From assembly GCF_008831285.2 (NCBI RefSeq), contig NW_022205285.1, forward strand, positions 1 to 16,857: a stretch of DNA of 16,857 bases, given 5' to 3'. Below are positions 1-8,851 of this stretch, piece after piece. Position 1 is the stretch's first letter; every line of letters begins with the position of its first letter. The notes beneath the pieces are model-generated. The model was not told the DNA's origin. It searched no databases and was given only the letters and a program-made list of their open reading frames with translations. Source of the stretch: Nymphaea colorata. Taxonomy: Eukaryota; Streptophyta; Magnoliopsida; Nymphaeales; Nymphaeaceae. Position numbers and translations under genes: made by a program.

Positions 1-47
1 TATTACCTGTTTTTGATTTTTTATAAACAATACGATAATTTAAGAGG

Positions 48-555
48 ATGCTCGAGTTGCTCAGCTTCGACGATAACAAAAGTAAACGCATGGCCTACTC
101 AGAGATAGGGATGGTGCTGCTCATCGTCTCCGCCTTTCTCTACTTCTTCGGCGTCGTCTTCTTCTTCGCCCGCTCCCTACTACTTCTCTCCAATGTAGTC
201 CTCCCCTCCATTCAGCTCTTCTTCCTCAGTGGGCTCTACTTCTTCATCGGCTTCGCAGGACTCTTCAAGTTCTTCGTCAAGAAAGGTAGGCAATAGCCAA
301 CGTAGGCAAGATCAAAGGCTCCCTCATCTACTTCGCAGGACTGGTGCTCATTGTGATGAATTTGGGATTTTTCGGAGCTGTGGCCCAGATCTGCGGGATC
401 CTGCTGATCTTCCGCACCTTCCTGCCCGACCTCTACGACTACGTGTGCCGAGTGCCGGTGGTGGGGAAGTACCTGAGTAGTTGTTGGACTATTTAGAAAG
501 CTATTGGCTCCAGAATACTTTGGAAAAGTTGGCAGGAACGAGCAATAGAATATGA
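48..555 (+). CDS. GOT1: GOT1-like vesicle transport protein
   Basis: Small four-helix membrane protein of the Got1/Sft2 family, which acts in ER-Golgi and intra-Golgi vesicle traffic. Exons join to 148 aa, close to the length of yeast Got1. Three tiny introns: 195-215 (21 nt), 286-305 (gtaggcaatagccaacgtag) and 477-496 (gtagttgttggactatttag). Removing them gives four hydrophobic segments, the family-like stretch SNLFFLSGLYFFIGF after the first intron, KKGKIKGSLIYFAGL across the second, and a C-terminus VVGKYLKSYW...LEKLAG that resembles the conserved Got1 tail ending DKLAG. The stop is TGA (553-555). Spliced length is 447 nt, an exact codon multiple, with no frameshift needed. The first intron is 3n long and has no in-frame TGA, so retention would add seven residues; that junction is the least certain. 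Confidence 0.88.
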
Positions 556-674
556 TTTATATGTCTTTACTCAGCAATTGTCAAGATTAGTTGAAATAAC
601 TATAGAATTAACCGTAGTGAAGGAATTGACATTATCTGTGATTAATAAAACACAAATACCTAAAAATAAAACGG
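556..674. other. Short intergenic spacer
   Basis: About 120 bp of A+T-rich sequence between the GOT1-like stop and the next start on the same strand. It must hold both the 3' end of the upstream transcript and the promoter of the downstream one. No distinct motif stands out. Confidence 0.5.
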
Positions 675-1519
675 ATGATGAATGGATTATTGTGTTTGGC
701 TTTGGTCATAATTAATATCTCTAATAATATAATCGTGATGATAAGGTGCAAGAAGATCCTGCGAGCAATAAAATCCTCTTCACTAATCCCATTTTGGCTT
801 CTGCAGCTCTTCCTAGTACTTCACCGAGAGCAAATAATTTTGGCGGCCCCCTTCCAAGAGCCAAAGCTGTCCGCCAAGAGTCCCTAGGCAGTCGAGGACC
901 TCCTCCAGAGCTACATCCTCGAGCACTGTCCCAAGAACAGTCCCCAGAAGACCCTGGAGTTCATCGATAAGTACTGCCTGATGAGCTGGATGATGAACCT
1001 CGGTCCCTAGAAACGCAAAATCTTAGAGAAAGTCACCACGTAGAACAAAGTGAAGAAGATACTGGAAATAGGAACCTACTGCGGGTACTCCGCCACCGTC
1101 CTCAGCCAGTGCCAGCTGCAACCGGAAGGCAGGATAATCAGTCTGGAGATCAACAAGCGGGTGGCAGAGGTAGCGAGGAAGATCCTGGCACACTCTGGAG
1201 TGAAGAACGTGACTGTGCTCACCGAGGACATCTACGATGCCAGTTCCTTCCTGAACGAAGTGGGCCCTTCGACCTCATCTTCATGGACCAGGAGGAACAG
1301 CAGTATCTGAAGGACCTCCACTTCCTCTAGGAGCGGAACCTGATCAAGACAGGGGCGATAGTGGTGGCAGACAACATCATTTACCCTGGAGCTCCCGAAT
1401 ACTTGTCCTTCATGCAGGAGGCGGCGGGGAAGAAGCAGTACAGGAGCACTCTCTACCACACCTACGACGCCTACACGGACATTCCAGACGCCGTGCTGGT
1501 CTCCCACAAGATTTATTGA
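675..1519 (+). CDS. Catechol-O-methyltransferase-like enzyme, membrane anchored
   Basis: SAM-dependent O-methyltransferase of the COMT family, about 281 aa, the size of mammalian membrane-bound COMT. Residues 1-27 are hydrophobic (MMNGLLCLALVIINIS...) and followed by a basic patch, as in the membrane form. COMT landmarks in order: LEFIDKYC...MNLGPQKRK, the SAM-binding motif LEIGTYCGYSA, the acidic ISLEINKR, FDLIFMDQEE (first metal Asp), and VVADNIIYPGAPEYL (Asp-Asn metal ligands). TAG occurs in frame at least four times where Gln fits; the stop is TGA. One base is missing in the GGG run near 1262-1264, between NEVG and FDLIFMD; no intron can explain it without removing the metal site. The lysine that follows the metal Asp in rat COMT (D-H-W-K) is Glu here, so catechol may not be the substrate. 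Confidence 0.88.
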
Positions 1520-1549
1520 CTTGTTATATTGTGATATTGAAAATGAGGC

Positions 1550-2991
1550 TCAGATATCATCCTCCACGCGCTCCACCGCCTTCTTCAGCGCCTTGTACGA
1601 AGTGTGGATGTCGAACTCTTCTTGTATTCCTTCTCACCCCCAGCAGCTATGCTGCCACCTTGTGGAACTCGCCGTATTCGATGCTCTTGGAATGCACGCT
1701 GCTGCTCTTCATGGAACCGATCGATGAGTTGTTGGCCACCTACACCAAAGGCTATTTTTGCGATTATTATTCGTTGTTTTCGGATAGGGATTGCTTAGAC
1801 TCGTTGAGCTTCTTGCCCTTCTTGGATTTCTGCACCTGCTCAGTGACGAACATGGGTCTTCTTCGTTCTCCTCCTCTTCCTCTTCGTCTTAGATCTACTT
1901 TATTGCATTTTTACCTATGATTCGGAAGAGAAGAGATCCTCTTCCTTGGGCAGTTACAGTCCAAACAGTGCATCTTTCTTCTTCTTGAAGACGTTGCCTT
2001 CCACTTTGACTAATTTTTCGAACTTGATGGGCGGTCTGTCTGCCTTTTTGGACTTGAGGTAGTAGGGATTGAGATCCTCGATGATGACTTCTGCTCCGGT
2101 GCGTGCGTAGACCTCCATTTCGAGTCCCTTGTACTGGTTGTTGGAGGCGAAGGGGTTGCCGGTGATGATGAGCTTCTTGAGGGAGATGAAGTTGCGGCGC
2201 AGATCAGGTTGTGCTGGTTCTCCACGTTGTTGTAGGAGAAGTCCAGCTCCACCAGCGTGGAGAAGTTGCCCGCCGCCAGCTTCTCAGTGTGGATGCCCCG
2301 GATCTTGTTCCTCGCCACCGAAATGCTCTCGATGCGCGGCAGCGTCGCCAGACTCGCCCAGAAGTTGGACGCCTTGTAGTCCGACCGGAAGTTGTTGCCC
2401 TAGAGGTTGATCCGCTTCAGCAGCAGGAAGTTCTACAGGCTGTCCGGCAGTTCGCTGAGCTCGTTGAAGCTGAGATCGAGGACCATAGGCAGGAGACGAG
2501 GGTGAGCTGGGGGATGCAGAGGTAGTTGAGGAAATTAAAGGAATATTGAGTTCCTGGAGGCATTCGAAGCCGCCCTTCTCCAGGTTGACCTAGCGGATCT
2601 GGTTGTGGGAGATGTTGATCTTCTCGACGGCTGGCAGTTTGCGTAGCTTTTCTAGGGGTATGTAGTTTTCGGAGCAGTTGAGTTCTACGAGGTTGGAGAA
2701 GTATTCGAGGTGGTCCTCGTTGATGTCGACGATGCGGCGGTAGGAGATGTTGGCGGTGATGACTTCCTTGGGGTGTTCGAAGTGGAGCATCTTGAGCAGC
2801 ATGAGGCCGTCGACCGACTTCTCGGCCATCGCCTACTCGCCCCGGATGCGGATCTTCTTGATCTTGTAGGGGTTCTTGGAGTGCAATTTCTTCTTCTTTT
2901 TCTTCCCCGCCCTCGGAATGTCCATCGGGTTCAGCATCACCTTCCCCACCGGAAGCGGTTTCTGGTCGATCGCCGTGAATTGGTTATACAT
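1550..2991 (-). CDS. Leucine-rich-repeat protein, possibly XRRA1-like
   Basis: About 467 aa. The N-terminus (MYNQFTAIDQKPLPVGKVML) leads into a Lys-rich stretch (GKKKKKK) and then LRRs covering roughly residues 70-290, e.g. NLVELNCSENYIPLEKLRKL, VEKINISHNQIRQVNLEKG, VLDLSFNELSELPDSLQ, RINLQGNNF, IESISVARNKIRGI, LVELDFSYNNVENQ, LKKLIITGNPF. After these comes a Lys/Glu-rich tail with an acidic run and the end YKALKKAVERVEDDI. TAG and TAA encode Gln many times (e.g. QIRQVNL, NNEQQSQKQ). Introns: 1616-1637 (22 nt) and 1895-1914 (gtaaaaatgcaataaagtag on the minus strand). Four one-base losses are needed, near 1855, 2207, 2497 and 2545. The LRR-plus-tail layout resembles the XRRA1 family, but that is from memory of domain order only. 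Start chosen as the first in-frame ATG after the TATA-rich stretch. Confidence 0.8.
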
Positions 2992-3157
2992 CGATAATAA
3001 TCCGAAGCAGTTATATATATATATTTCCAAGCGAACCAGTCCAGTCAGGTGGGTGGTGGGGGTGATTTGGTGGTGGGTGATTTTGGGGTTGGAGCATATG
3101 TGCGTTTGAAAGATATTTACCTGTTTGAATGGGTGATACGGTATAACATTTTATTGA
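2992..3157. promoter_or_regulatory. Compact divergent promoter region
   Basis: These 166 bp separate the start codons of two divergently transcribed genes (LRR protein leftward, kinase rightward). The only clear feature is an alternating tatatatatatat run at about 3013-3025, 20-35 bp upstream of the leftward ATG, and a G/T-rich stretch after it. Assignment as a shared promoter rests on position and the TATA-like run only. Confidence 0.4.
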
Positions 3158-4793
3158 ATGTAAAACAAGATAGATTTGTTGGGGTGTGCCAGCGAGAAGT
3201 CCATCGTCAAATAATTCAAAAACGGAGGTACAATGCCCCCCACCTAGAAACCGTCTTCCTCAGCAGTCCCATTTTCAAGTTCAACGACTACAAGAAAAAA
3301 CAAGAAAGGAACATCCTGGTCACCAACATGGGCGTCTTCAACCTCAAGGGCACCAGTAACTCACCAACTACCAAGCCATCAAGCGCAAAATCGACGTGGA
3401 GAAGATCAAAGCCATCACTGTCAGCAAAATCGGAACAGAATTCATAATCCACGTCCCCGAATAGTACGACTACAGGTAATACCACCCGATCAAGATACGC
3501 GTCGGCCGACAGGAGGGACCAGATCATCTACTTCATCCTCAAGGCCTTCCGAGTGACAGTGGGTCAAAAATTGCCCATCTACTATCGCGAGGAGCTGAAC
3601 CTGGTCAACTACGCGACCACCAAGGAGGAGAAGAAGAAGGAGGGCATAAAGGAGATCAAGGGGGACTTCGTGATGCACGACGACGTGAGTTTCCAGGAGT
3701 ACCTGGAGGGCGAGGAGAAGGAGAAGGAGATGGTGCGCAAGACCACCAAGACGCTCTACTCGCGCAACAACCTCAAGGAAGAAGTCACCATCAATGACTT
3801 CGTGCCCAAGATCGTGCTGGGCAAGGGCGCCTTCGGGACGGTCCTGCTGGTCGAGAAGAAGAACAGCAAGGAGCTCTTCGCCATGAAATCGATCAACAAG
3901 GACGACATCGTCAAGAAGGACCAGATCGAGCACACCAAGACCGAGAAGATGATCCTGGAGCACGTCAACCACCCCTTCCTGGTCGGCCTCGCCTACGCCT
4001 TCCAGACCTCCAACAAGCTCTACTTCATCATGCAGTTCATGCGTACGCGCAAAGTTATTTAGGAGGCGGCGAGCTCTTCCAGCACCTCTCCAACGCCAAA
4101 CGCTTCCCCGAAAAACAGGCCAAGTTCTACGCCATGCAAATCGCGCTCGGACTCGGACACCTCCACTCCAAGGATTTCATCTACCGCGATCTCAAGCTCG
4201 AAAACGTCCTCATGGACGATAACGGCAACGTCAGCCTCACTGACTTCGGCATGGCCAAGATCGTCAGGGACGGAGAGATCGCCAAGACCTTCTGCGGAAC
4301 CCCGAGTATCTGGCTCCGGAAGTGCTTGAGGGCGAAGGATACGACAAGACTGCCGACTGGTGGTCGCTGGGCATCCTCATCTACGAGATGATGCACGGCC
4401 TCCCCCCTTCTACAACAAGTCGCAGTCCCTCATGTTCAAGCTCATCAAGGAGGGCGAAGTCAAGTTCTCAGAGAAGGTCAAAATCACCCCAGAAGCGCAA
4501 GACTTCATCCTCAAGATCCTGAACAAGAATCCCAAGCAGAGACTGGGAGCCCAGGGTGACTTCGAGGAGATTCTGGGCCACCCCTGGTTCAAGGACCTCA
4601 ACAGGGACAAGATGCTGAAGAAAGAGGTACGGATGCATATTATGAAGATTTCTCCTCCGTTCAAGCCGAAATCGAGGGCGACGAGTGGCTGTAGGGTTTC
4701 GACAAGGAGTTTACTTCGGAGCTGGCGACGTACGACGAGCGCGAGGGTCACAAGGAGTCCTAACAGTATAAAAATATCTTCAAGAACTTCTGA
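3158..4793 (+). CDS. AGC-family Ser/Thr protein kinase with TH1/PH-like N-terminus
   Basis: About 512 aa. Residues ~20-150 ([54 protein letters not shown]) resemble the lipid-binding myosin-I TH1/PH fold. The kinase domain has every catalytic landmark: LGKGAFGTV (~200), AMKSI lysine, αC Glu in [25 protein letters not shown] (~334), activation loop [14 protein letters not shown] with the PDK1-type Thr, and [12 protein letters not shown]. The AGC tail PPFKPK...FDKEFTSE ends exactly in IFKNF, a C-terminal FxxF like that of PKA. Five introns: 3228-3247, 3356-3375, 3476-3494, 4043-4062, 4627-4647. Three one-base losses: in C runs at 4300-4303 and 4402-4407 and an A run at 4669-4671. An in-frame TGA directly precedes the ATG. 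Likely a PKA/AKT/S6K-type signalling kinase; subfamily undecided. Confidence 0.92.
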
Positions 4794-4941
4794 GAATGAT
4801 CACGCTACCATTAATCGCACCCTATCCAGTTTGTCTCCATCATTTCATTCATATGCGCATGTTTTGGTATGGGATTATGATGGATTATGGTTATGGTGCA
4901 CATCATAATCTTCTGCAATTAAAACGATATAAAATAATAAA

Positions 4942-6633
4942 ATGAAGAAATCACCAATAAAAAAAACATCTGACAAGAGCAGGAGTCCTTCCAAGTCCAA
5001 GATATCGAATGTCAGTCACCCCAGCAGCCAAAATTCGTCCCTCTACTACTGCCACTACAAGAACGCCATGTACATGGGTGGCATCAAATCCTTCAAAAAG
5101 GACGGAAGGGGCATCCTCCTCCACGACGACGGCATCTCAGCCATTACCTCCTACTATAACGACCTGCTGCACGGTCACAACATCTTCTTCGACAGCTTCG
5201 GCTCCTCTCCGCCATCTATAACAAGAAAAATTGACAGAATGCGCTACCGCACAGAGGGGTTTTGGTCTTCCTGAACTACAATCCAGAGGGAGAGCTGTAG
5301 GGGAAGGCCACGCTGCTCAACTACATCACAAAGTCCATCATCTACGCCGAGTTCAAGAAGGGAAACATGGTCGACAAGGCGGAGGAAAACGATTTCAGCG
5401 TCTTCAACAGAGTCTTCGACCTGGGAGAGATAGATTTCCTCATCGGCACCACGCATTCCAAGGTCATCAAGTACGAGTTCCAGAAGATCCCGATGATCGA
5501 AACCCAGAAGCAGGGCAACCGCATCATCATCGGTTTCTAGAAGAACGGCTTCATCAACGGGCTGGGCTTCAACTTCGTCTACAGGGGACCCCACGGCGGC
5601 TACAATCCGGACACGCATCGCAACGAGGACGAGTTTTAGCTGAGACTGGTGGAAAGGGGGTACTATATCAATACCCAACTGAACGGATGGGGGAGAAGAT
5701 GTTCAAGAACGGCAATTGTACGTGGGGGAATTCAAGAACAACGTGTTCGAGGGCATGGGATATGAAGAACAGCGAGAAGAAGAATTGGGTAAGCGGGTAC
5801 TTCTAGAATGGCAATCTGGTGGAATTGATCGAGTACAACAGCGAGGGCGAGGACAAAAAGTTCCACAGGATAGTGGAGGCACTGCACGAGAGGAAGACCA
5901 ACTGGATCAACAACGAAGTCACCATGGTCAACTTCAACCTCTTCGTCGACTAAATTGAAAAGATCATCAAAGTGGCACCCAACAGGCACATCAAGACTCT
6001 CGAGGAGAGGAAACAGGAGGTCCTCAAGAAGATACAGGAGAAGTTCATCAGCTAGACCAATACTTCCTTCGAAAACGACATCACTGAAGAGTCACTCAAT
6101 CAACTCAAGAAGGGCAATACGAACACTAACTCTTCCAAAAAGCTTATTCAGAGCTTCAACGAAAAGAGCAACAGCAAAAGGATAGCAGACTCCAACCAGA
6201 GCGAAAACGAAGGCATCAGCTTCCAAGCCCATTCCCCCTTCTCCCCAACAGCAACAGTCCGGGAAAGCTGAAGATTTTCGACAAAAGCCAAAAAAACAAG
6301 TAAGCAACAAGAAAAGGCATAGCCGAAGAACCAATTCAGCAGGTCTCCAGGCAACTTGCGGCTCACTTCTTCAGGAATAAAGAGCAAACCGTACCTAAAT
6401 GAGCCTCCATCGAGTCAAAGGATAGATACTAGTTCGGAAACACGAGCAGGTAGCTGAAGAAGGCCAATACATCGGGACAGATCGGTTTCCCCCTCAGTTC
6501 AGACAGGGATAGCGGGCGAAACAGGGACCAGCTGGACTCCAAGCGGATGGTGGGCAAGAACAAGATCTTCAAGTACTTGCAGAAGCACGAGGAATCCTCT
6601 CCCAAGTTCATATACACCAAGATCGACTCGTGA
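4942..6633 (+). CDS. MORN-repeat protein
   Basis: About 557 aa. A basic, Ser-rich N-terminus (MKKSPIKKTSDKSRSPSKSK) is followed by MORN-like repeats, e.g. YYCHYKNAMYMGGIKSFKKD GRGILLHDDG, and the clearest one, YVGEFKNNVFEGMGYMKN, followed by WVSGYFQNGN. The second half is a charged, probably helical region (EERKQEVLKKIQEKF) and a polar tail ending KFIYTKIDS-TGA. MORN repeats bind membranes or act as scaffolds, often in the cortex of ciliates. TAG/TAA as Gln occur many times (GFQKNGF, FVDQIEKI, ISQTNTS). One 24-nt intron at 6391-6414 contains an in-frame TGA. Several frame breaks are needed: near 5200, a pair within 5225-5260, 5690, 5715, 5753 (two bases or one extra), and 6248. The 5200-5265 stretch is the least certain part. 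Confidence 0.8.
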
Positions 6634-7018
6634 GCACCAGTCTCAGCTTCATTTTATAGACCTATCTCATCCCTATCATCCATCACCATCTAGTTCAAAA
6701 CCCCAAAATATTTGTATGCTCTGGGATGGGGGTGTTTTTTGAATTTTATTTGCATAATATATAGGGAAGCAGGATTGAACTATTGACTTTCTGGAGGCTA
6801 TGACGATGAAGCTGAGGGTGGATTGATCGCTAGCAGTCCACTGATGATGGCTGCGAGGGCGCAACTTTGATTATCTCTATTTTTGATGCAGGTGCAGTGA
6901 TTGCCATCGTGTTTCTTGATCCAACTCCCAGCACGCACACCCAGGGATATACCAGAAGGAGAGAGGGATCCCGCTGTAGCAGCAAGCGAGGTAGTTATTT
7001 TTAAGGGAAATGCCTGCA
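6634..7018. other. Intergenic, no gene recognised
   Basis: About 385 bp between the MORN gene stop and the stop of the doubtful leftward gene. It has an A+T-rich patch around 6725-6775. The minus strand is open over part of it, but because only TGA terminates here, open frames arise easily; composition and lack of any recognised motif argue against coding. Confidence 0.4.
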
Positions 7019-7462
7019 TCAACAATCCTTCAAAACCTCCATGGAGACCAATCCATTCAAGTTTAGCCATATGGGACTAGACTGCGAATCTGCACTAACG
7101 TACCACCATTCACTAGTTTGTTGAGCTCGGCGGTGCGTCCCACCTGCAAGGACTCGTGGGGATTTTAGAAAAAGAAAGCAAGAAAAGATGAGATGCGTGC
7201 TGTGGACATATAAACTGCGCATGATAGATGAAGGGGGGCGACGGGATCGCTGGATGACTCAGAACTTGACTCTGGCTGCTCGAAAAGATTGATGGATTCG
7301 GCATGGATGCTCTTTTGCAACTTTACACTAACTGATGCTTGACCTCTCTCTGAATGATTTTAACACCTTCTCGACTATATCGATCTATGGATGACGGACG
7401 GATGAGGATAGATGCGCATCAGTGATAACAGCCCATGCGGTCACGATGCCGATGGATAGCAT
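7019..7462 (-). CDS. Possible small secreted protein, tentative gene model
   Basis: Not recognised. From an ATG at 7462 the minus strand reads a signal-peptide-like MLSIGIVTAWAVITDAHL, then an amphipathic segment IDIVEKVLKSFRES. A putative 16-nt intron at 7328-7343 (gtcaagcatcagttag) joins this to VKLQKSIHAESINLFEQPES and a Ser/Glu run. The frame continues to SLQVGRTAELNKLVN, and a putative 17-nt intron (7090-7106) joins it to DSQSSPIWLNLNGLVSMEVL and a TGA. The central part (about 7150-7240) is pyrimidine-rich and could itself be a 90-nt intron. Total about 106-136 aa. The model depends on introns shorter than those in neighbouring genes, so it is weak; the coherent residue composition across junctions is its main support. 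Confidence 0.35.
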
Positions 7463-7892
7463 GATGTGAGAGAGGGAGGAGAGAGCGGATATATGGGCAT
7501 ATGGAGGTATACTGGAGTGGAGTGCAGTTGCTTCACGGTGTGATTCTGGTACTGCGAGTTAGCTTTTATGCAACATGCAGATTTAGATAAAGAATTCTTG
7601 CATCTCCTGAGTTATTCTCTGCATCATCGCTTGAGTAGGTAACCACTGCAACTTACAGTGAATCTCAAAAAGGCATGCATTCAGATTCAGAGCTTCCAAC
7701 ATTTTAAAATCTCACTTATAAAGAGTTGTTGATGGCGACGTAATAATGTGCCATCTAACGGAGATTCTGCTTTCTCAGTAAGGATCTGTTCAATTGTTGC
7801 GTTAATTGCGATTGTGATGGATTGTTTTGAGCTTATATTCGATGGCATTATTGTGTGATGATAATTGATATTTAAATCAGACCATATCTGCC
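7463..7892. promoter_or_regulatory. Intergenic region upstream of the SR-like gene
   Basis: About 430 bp without a convincing reading frame, lying between divergent starts if the leftward small gene is real. The segment nearest the SR-like gene (7790-7890) is A+T-rich. I see no conserved RNA gene, tRNA or repeat here. Treated as promoter and 5' leader by position only. Confidence 0.35.
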
Positions 7893-8764
7893 ATGTACGA
7901 AGACAGAGGGGAAAGGAGAGATTTTTAGGTTCGCAAGAGCAACAAGATCTATGTGTCCAACCTCAGCTCATCCGTATGATAAATTACAATCCAGATCAGT
8001 GAAGATGAACTCAGGAGAGTATTCGGCTCGTTCGGACCCATCAGCGACGTCAGCCTCAAGCACAAAGAGACCATTAGCTTCGCCTTCATCTAATTTTCGT
8101 CCATCGAAGAAGCTGAAGCCGCCATGAGCGAGTAAGACCCATTTTACATACTGTTGAATTCCAATGGAGTTCAACTATTCTTTTCCCCGTCCCCAAGTTA
8201 CTCAGCATGAATGGCAAGACCATCGGAGGTCAAGAAATCAAGGTTCAGTTCGCCAGGGGTGGCAACGATAGAAGAGGAGGATTCGGAGATAGGGGAAGAG
8301 GACGCTCATATGGCGATCGCGGAGGCTACCAGAACCGCTCAGGCGATTACGGAGATCGCCCTCCTCGCAGGGACTTCGGAGATAGACCCAGAGGATGCTT
8401 CAACTGTGGTGAGGAAGGCCACATGATCAAGGACTGCCCCAAGCGTACAATGTTTTCCTATTTAGCTCGCAAGCCAAGAGAGTTCAACAACAACCAGGGA
8501 GGATACGACAGGAGTCGAGGCTATGGCGAAGGAGGTGACAGGTATGACAACCGCGATAACAGAGAGGGCAGGGGAGGATTCCAATCCAGAGGCTATGGAG
8601 GCGGCGACAGGAGCTACGGTGACAGCCGTGGCGGAAGTGGCTACAGAGGCGGCAGAAACGAGAGGAAGCACAGCAGCGACCGCAGCAGAAGCAGAAGCCC
8701 CAAGAGAGGAAGTCCCAAGGGCGGCAGACGCAACAGAAGCCCCAGTTCCAGCAGAAGCAGATGA
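7893..8764 (+). CDS. RRM, zinc-knuckle and RS-domain RNA-binding protein (SR splicing factor-like)
   Basis: 251 aa, no frameshift needed. Residues ~15-90 form one RRM: KIYVSNLSSSISEDELRRVF (RNP2), ISFAFIQFSSIEEAEAAM (RNP1 region), then MNGKTIGGQEIKVQFARG. A Gly/Arg/Asp-Tyr-rich linker (GRGRSYGDRGGYQ) leads to a CCHC knuckle CFNCGEEGHMIKDC (CX2CX4HX4C), a second Gly/Arg-rich stretch and a C-terminal Arg-Ser tail (SSDRSRSRSPKRGSPKG ... SPSSSRSR). RRM + knuckle + RS is the layout of SRSF7/RSZ-type splicing factors, which bind exonic or intronic enhancers in the nucleus. TAG (DFQVRK) and TAA (FAFIQF) encode Gln. Introns: 7974-7994 (21 nt, containing TGA in frame), 8132-8205 (74 nt, unusually long) and 8445-8465 (21 nt, interrupting just after the knuckle). 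Confidence 0.92.
8132..8205 (+). other. Long 74-nt intron in the SR-like gene
   Basis: Begins gtaagac and ends in a pyrimidine-rich tract followed by ttactcag. Splicing restores the RRM (EAAMSD|MNGKTIGG). It is over three times longer than other confident introns in the window and has the polypyrimidine tract they lack. Its length is not a multiple of three, and retention brings a TGA into frame at 8208-8210. Confidence 0.8.
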
Positions 8765-8851
8765 TGATTTTAAGTTCATCAATATTACCTCCTCATCCTT
8801 ATTACAAATACACGCCCATAATAAGAAATGGGTAATGAATACTGTATAGAA
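8765..8851. other. Convergent 3' spacer
   Basis: 87 bp separate the stop codons of the rightward SR-like gene and the leftward coiled-coil gene. Both transcripts must end within it or overlap. Confidence 0.5.

Noticed and set aside
3233-3248. ATG at 3233 as the kinase start with a lost C in the following C run
   Set aside because: This ATG lies inside a 20-nt GT..AG intron (3228-3247); splicing it joins KQFKNG to ETVFLSSP and leads back to an ATG at 3158 preceded by an in-frame TGA.
3340-3380. Kinase frame break near 3350 as a lost G
   Set aside because: A 20-nt intron at 3356-3375 explains it and gives the better sequence NLKGTTIKRKID.
3490-3972. Minus-strand 160-aa Leu/Val-rich frame
   Set aside because: Antisense to the kinase; the plus strand has complete kinase motifs.
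6798-7070. Minus-strand 90-aa frame with an ATG
   Set aside because: No recognisable motif, runs into A+T-rich intergenic sequence, and open frames are common when TAA/TAG are sense. Kept as non-coding, with low certainty.
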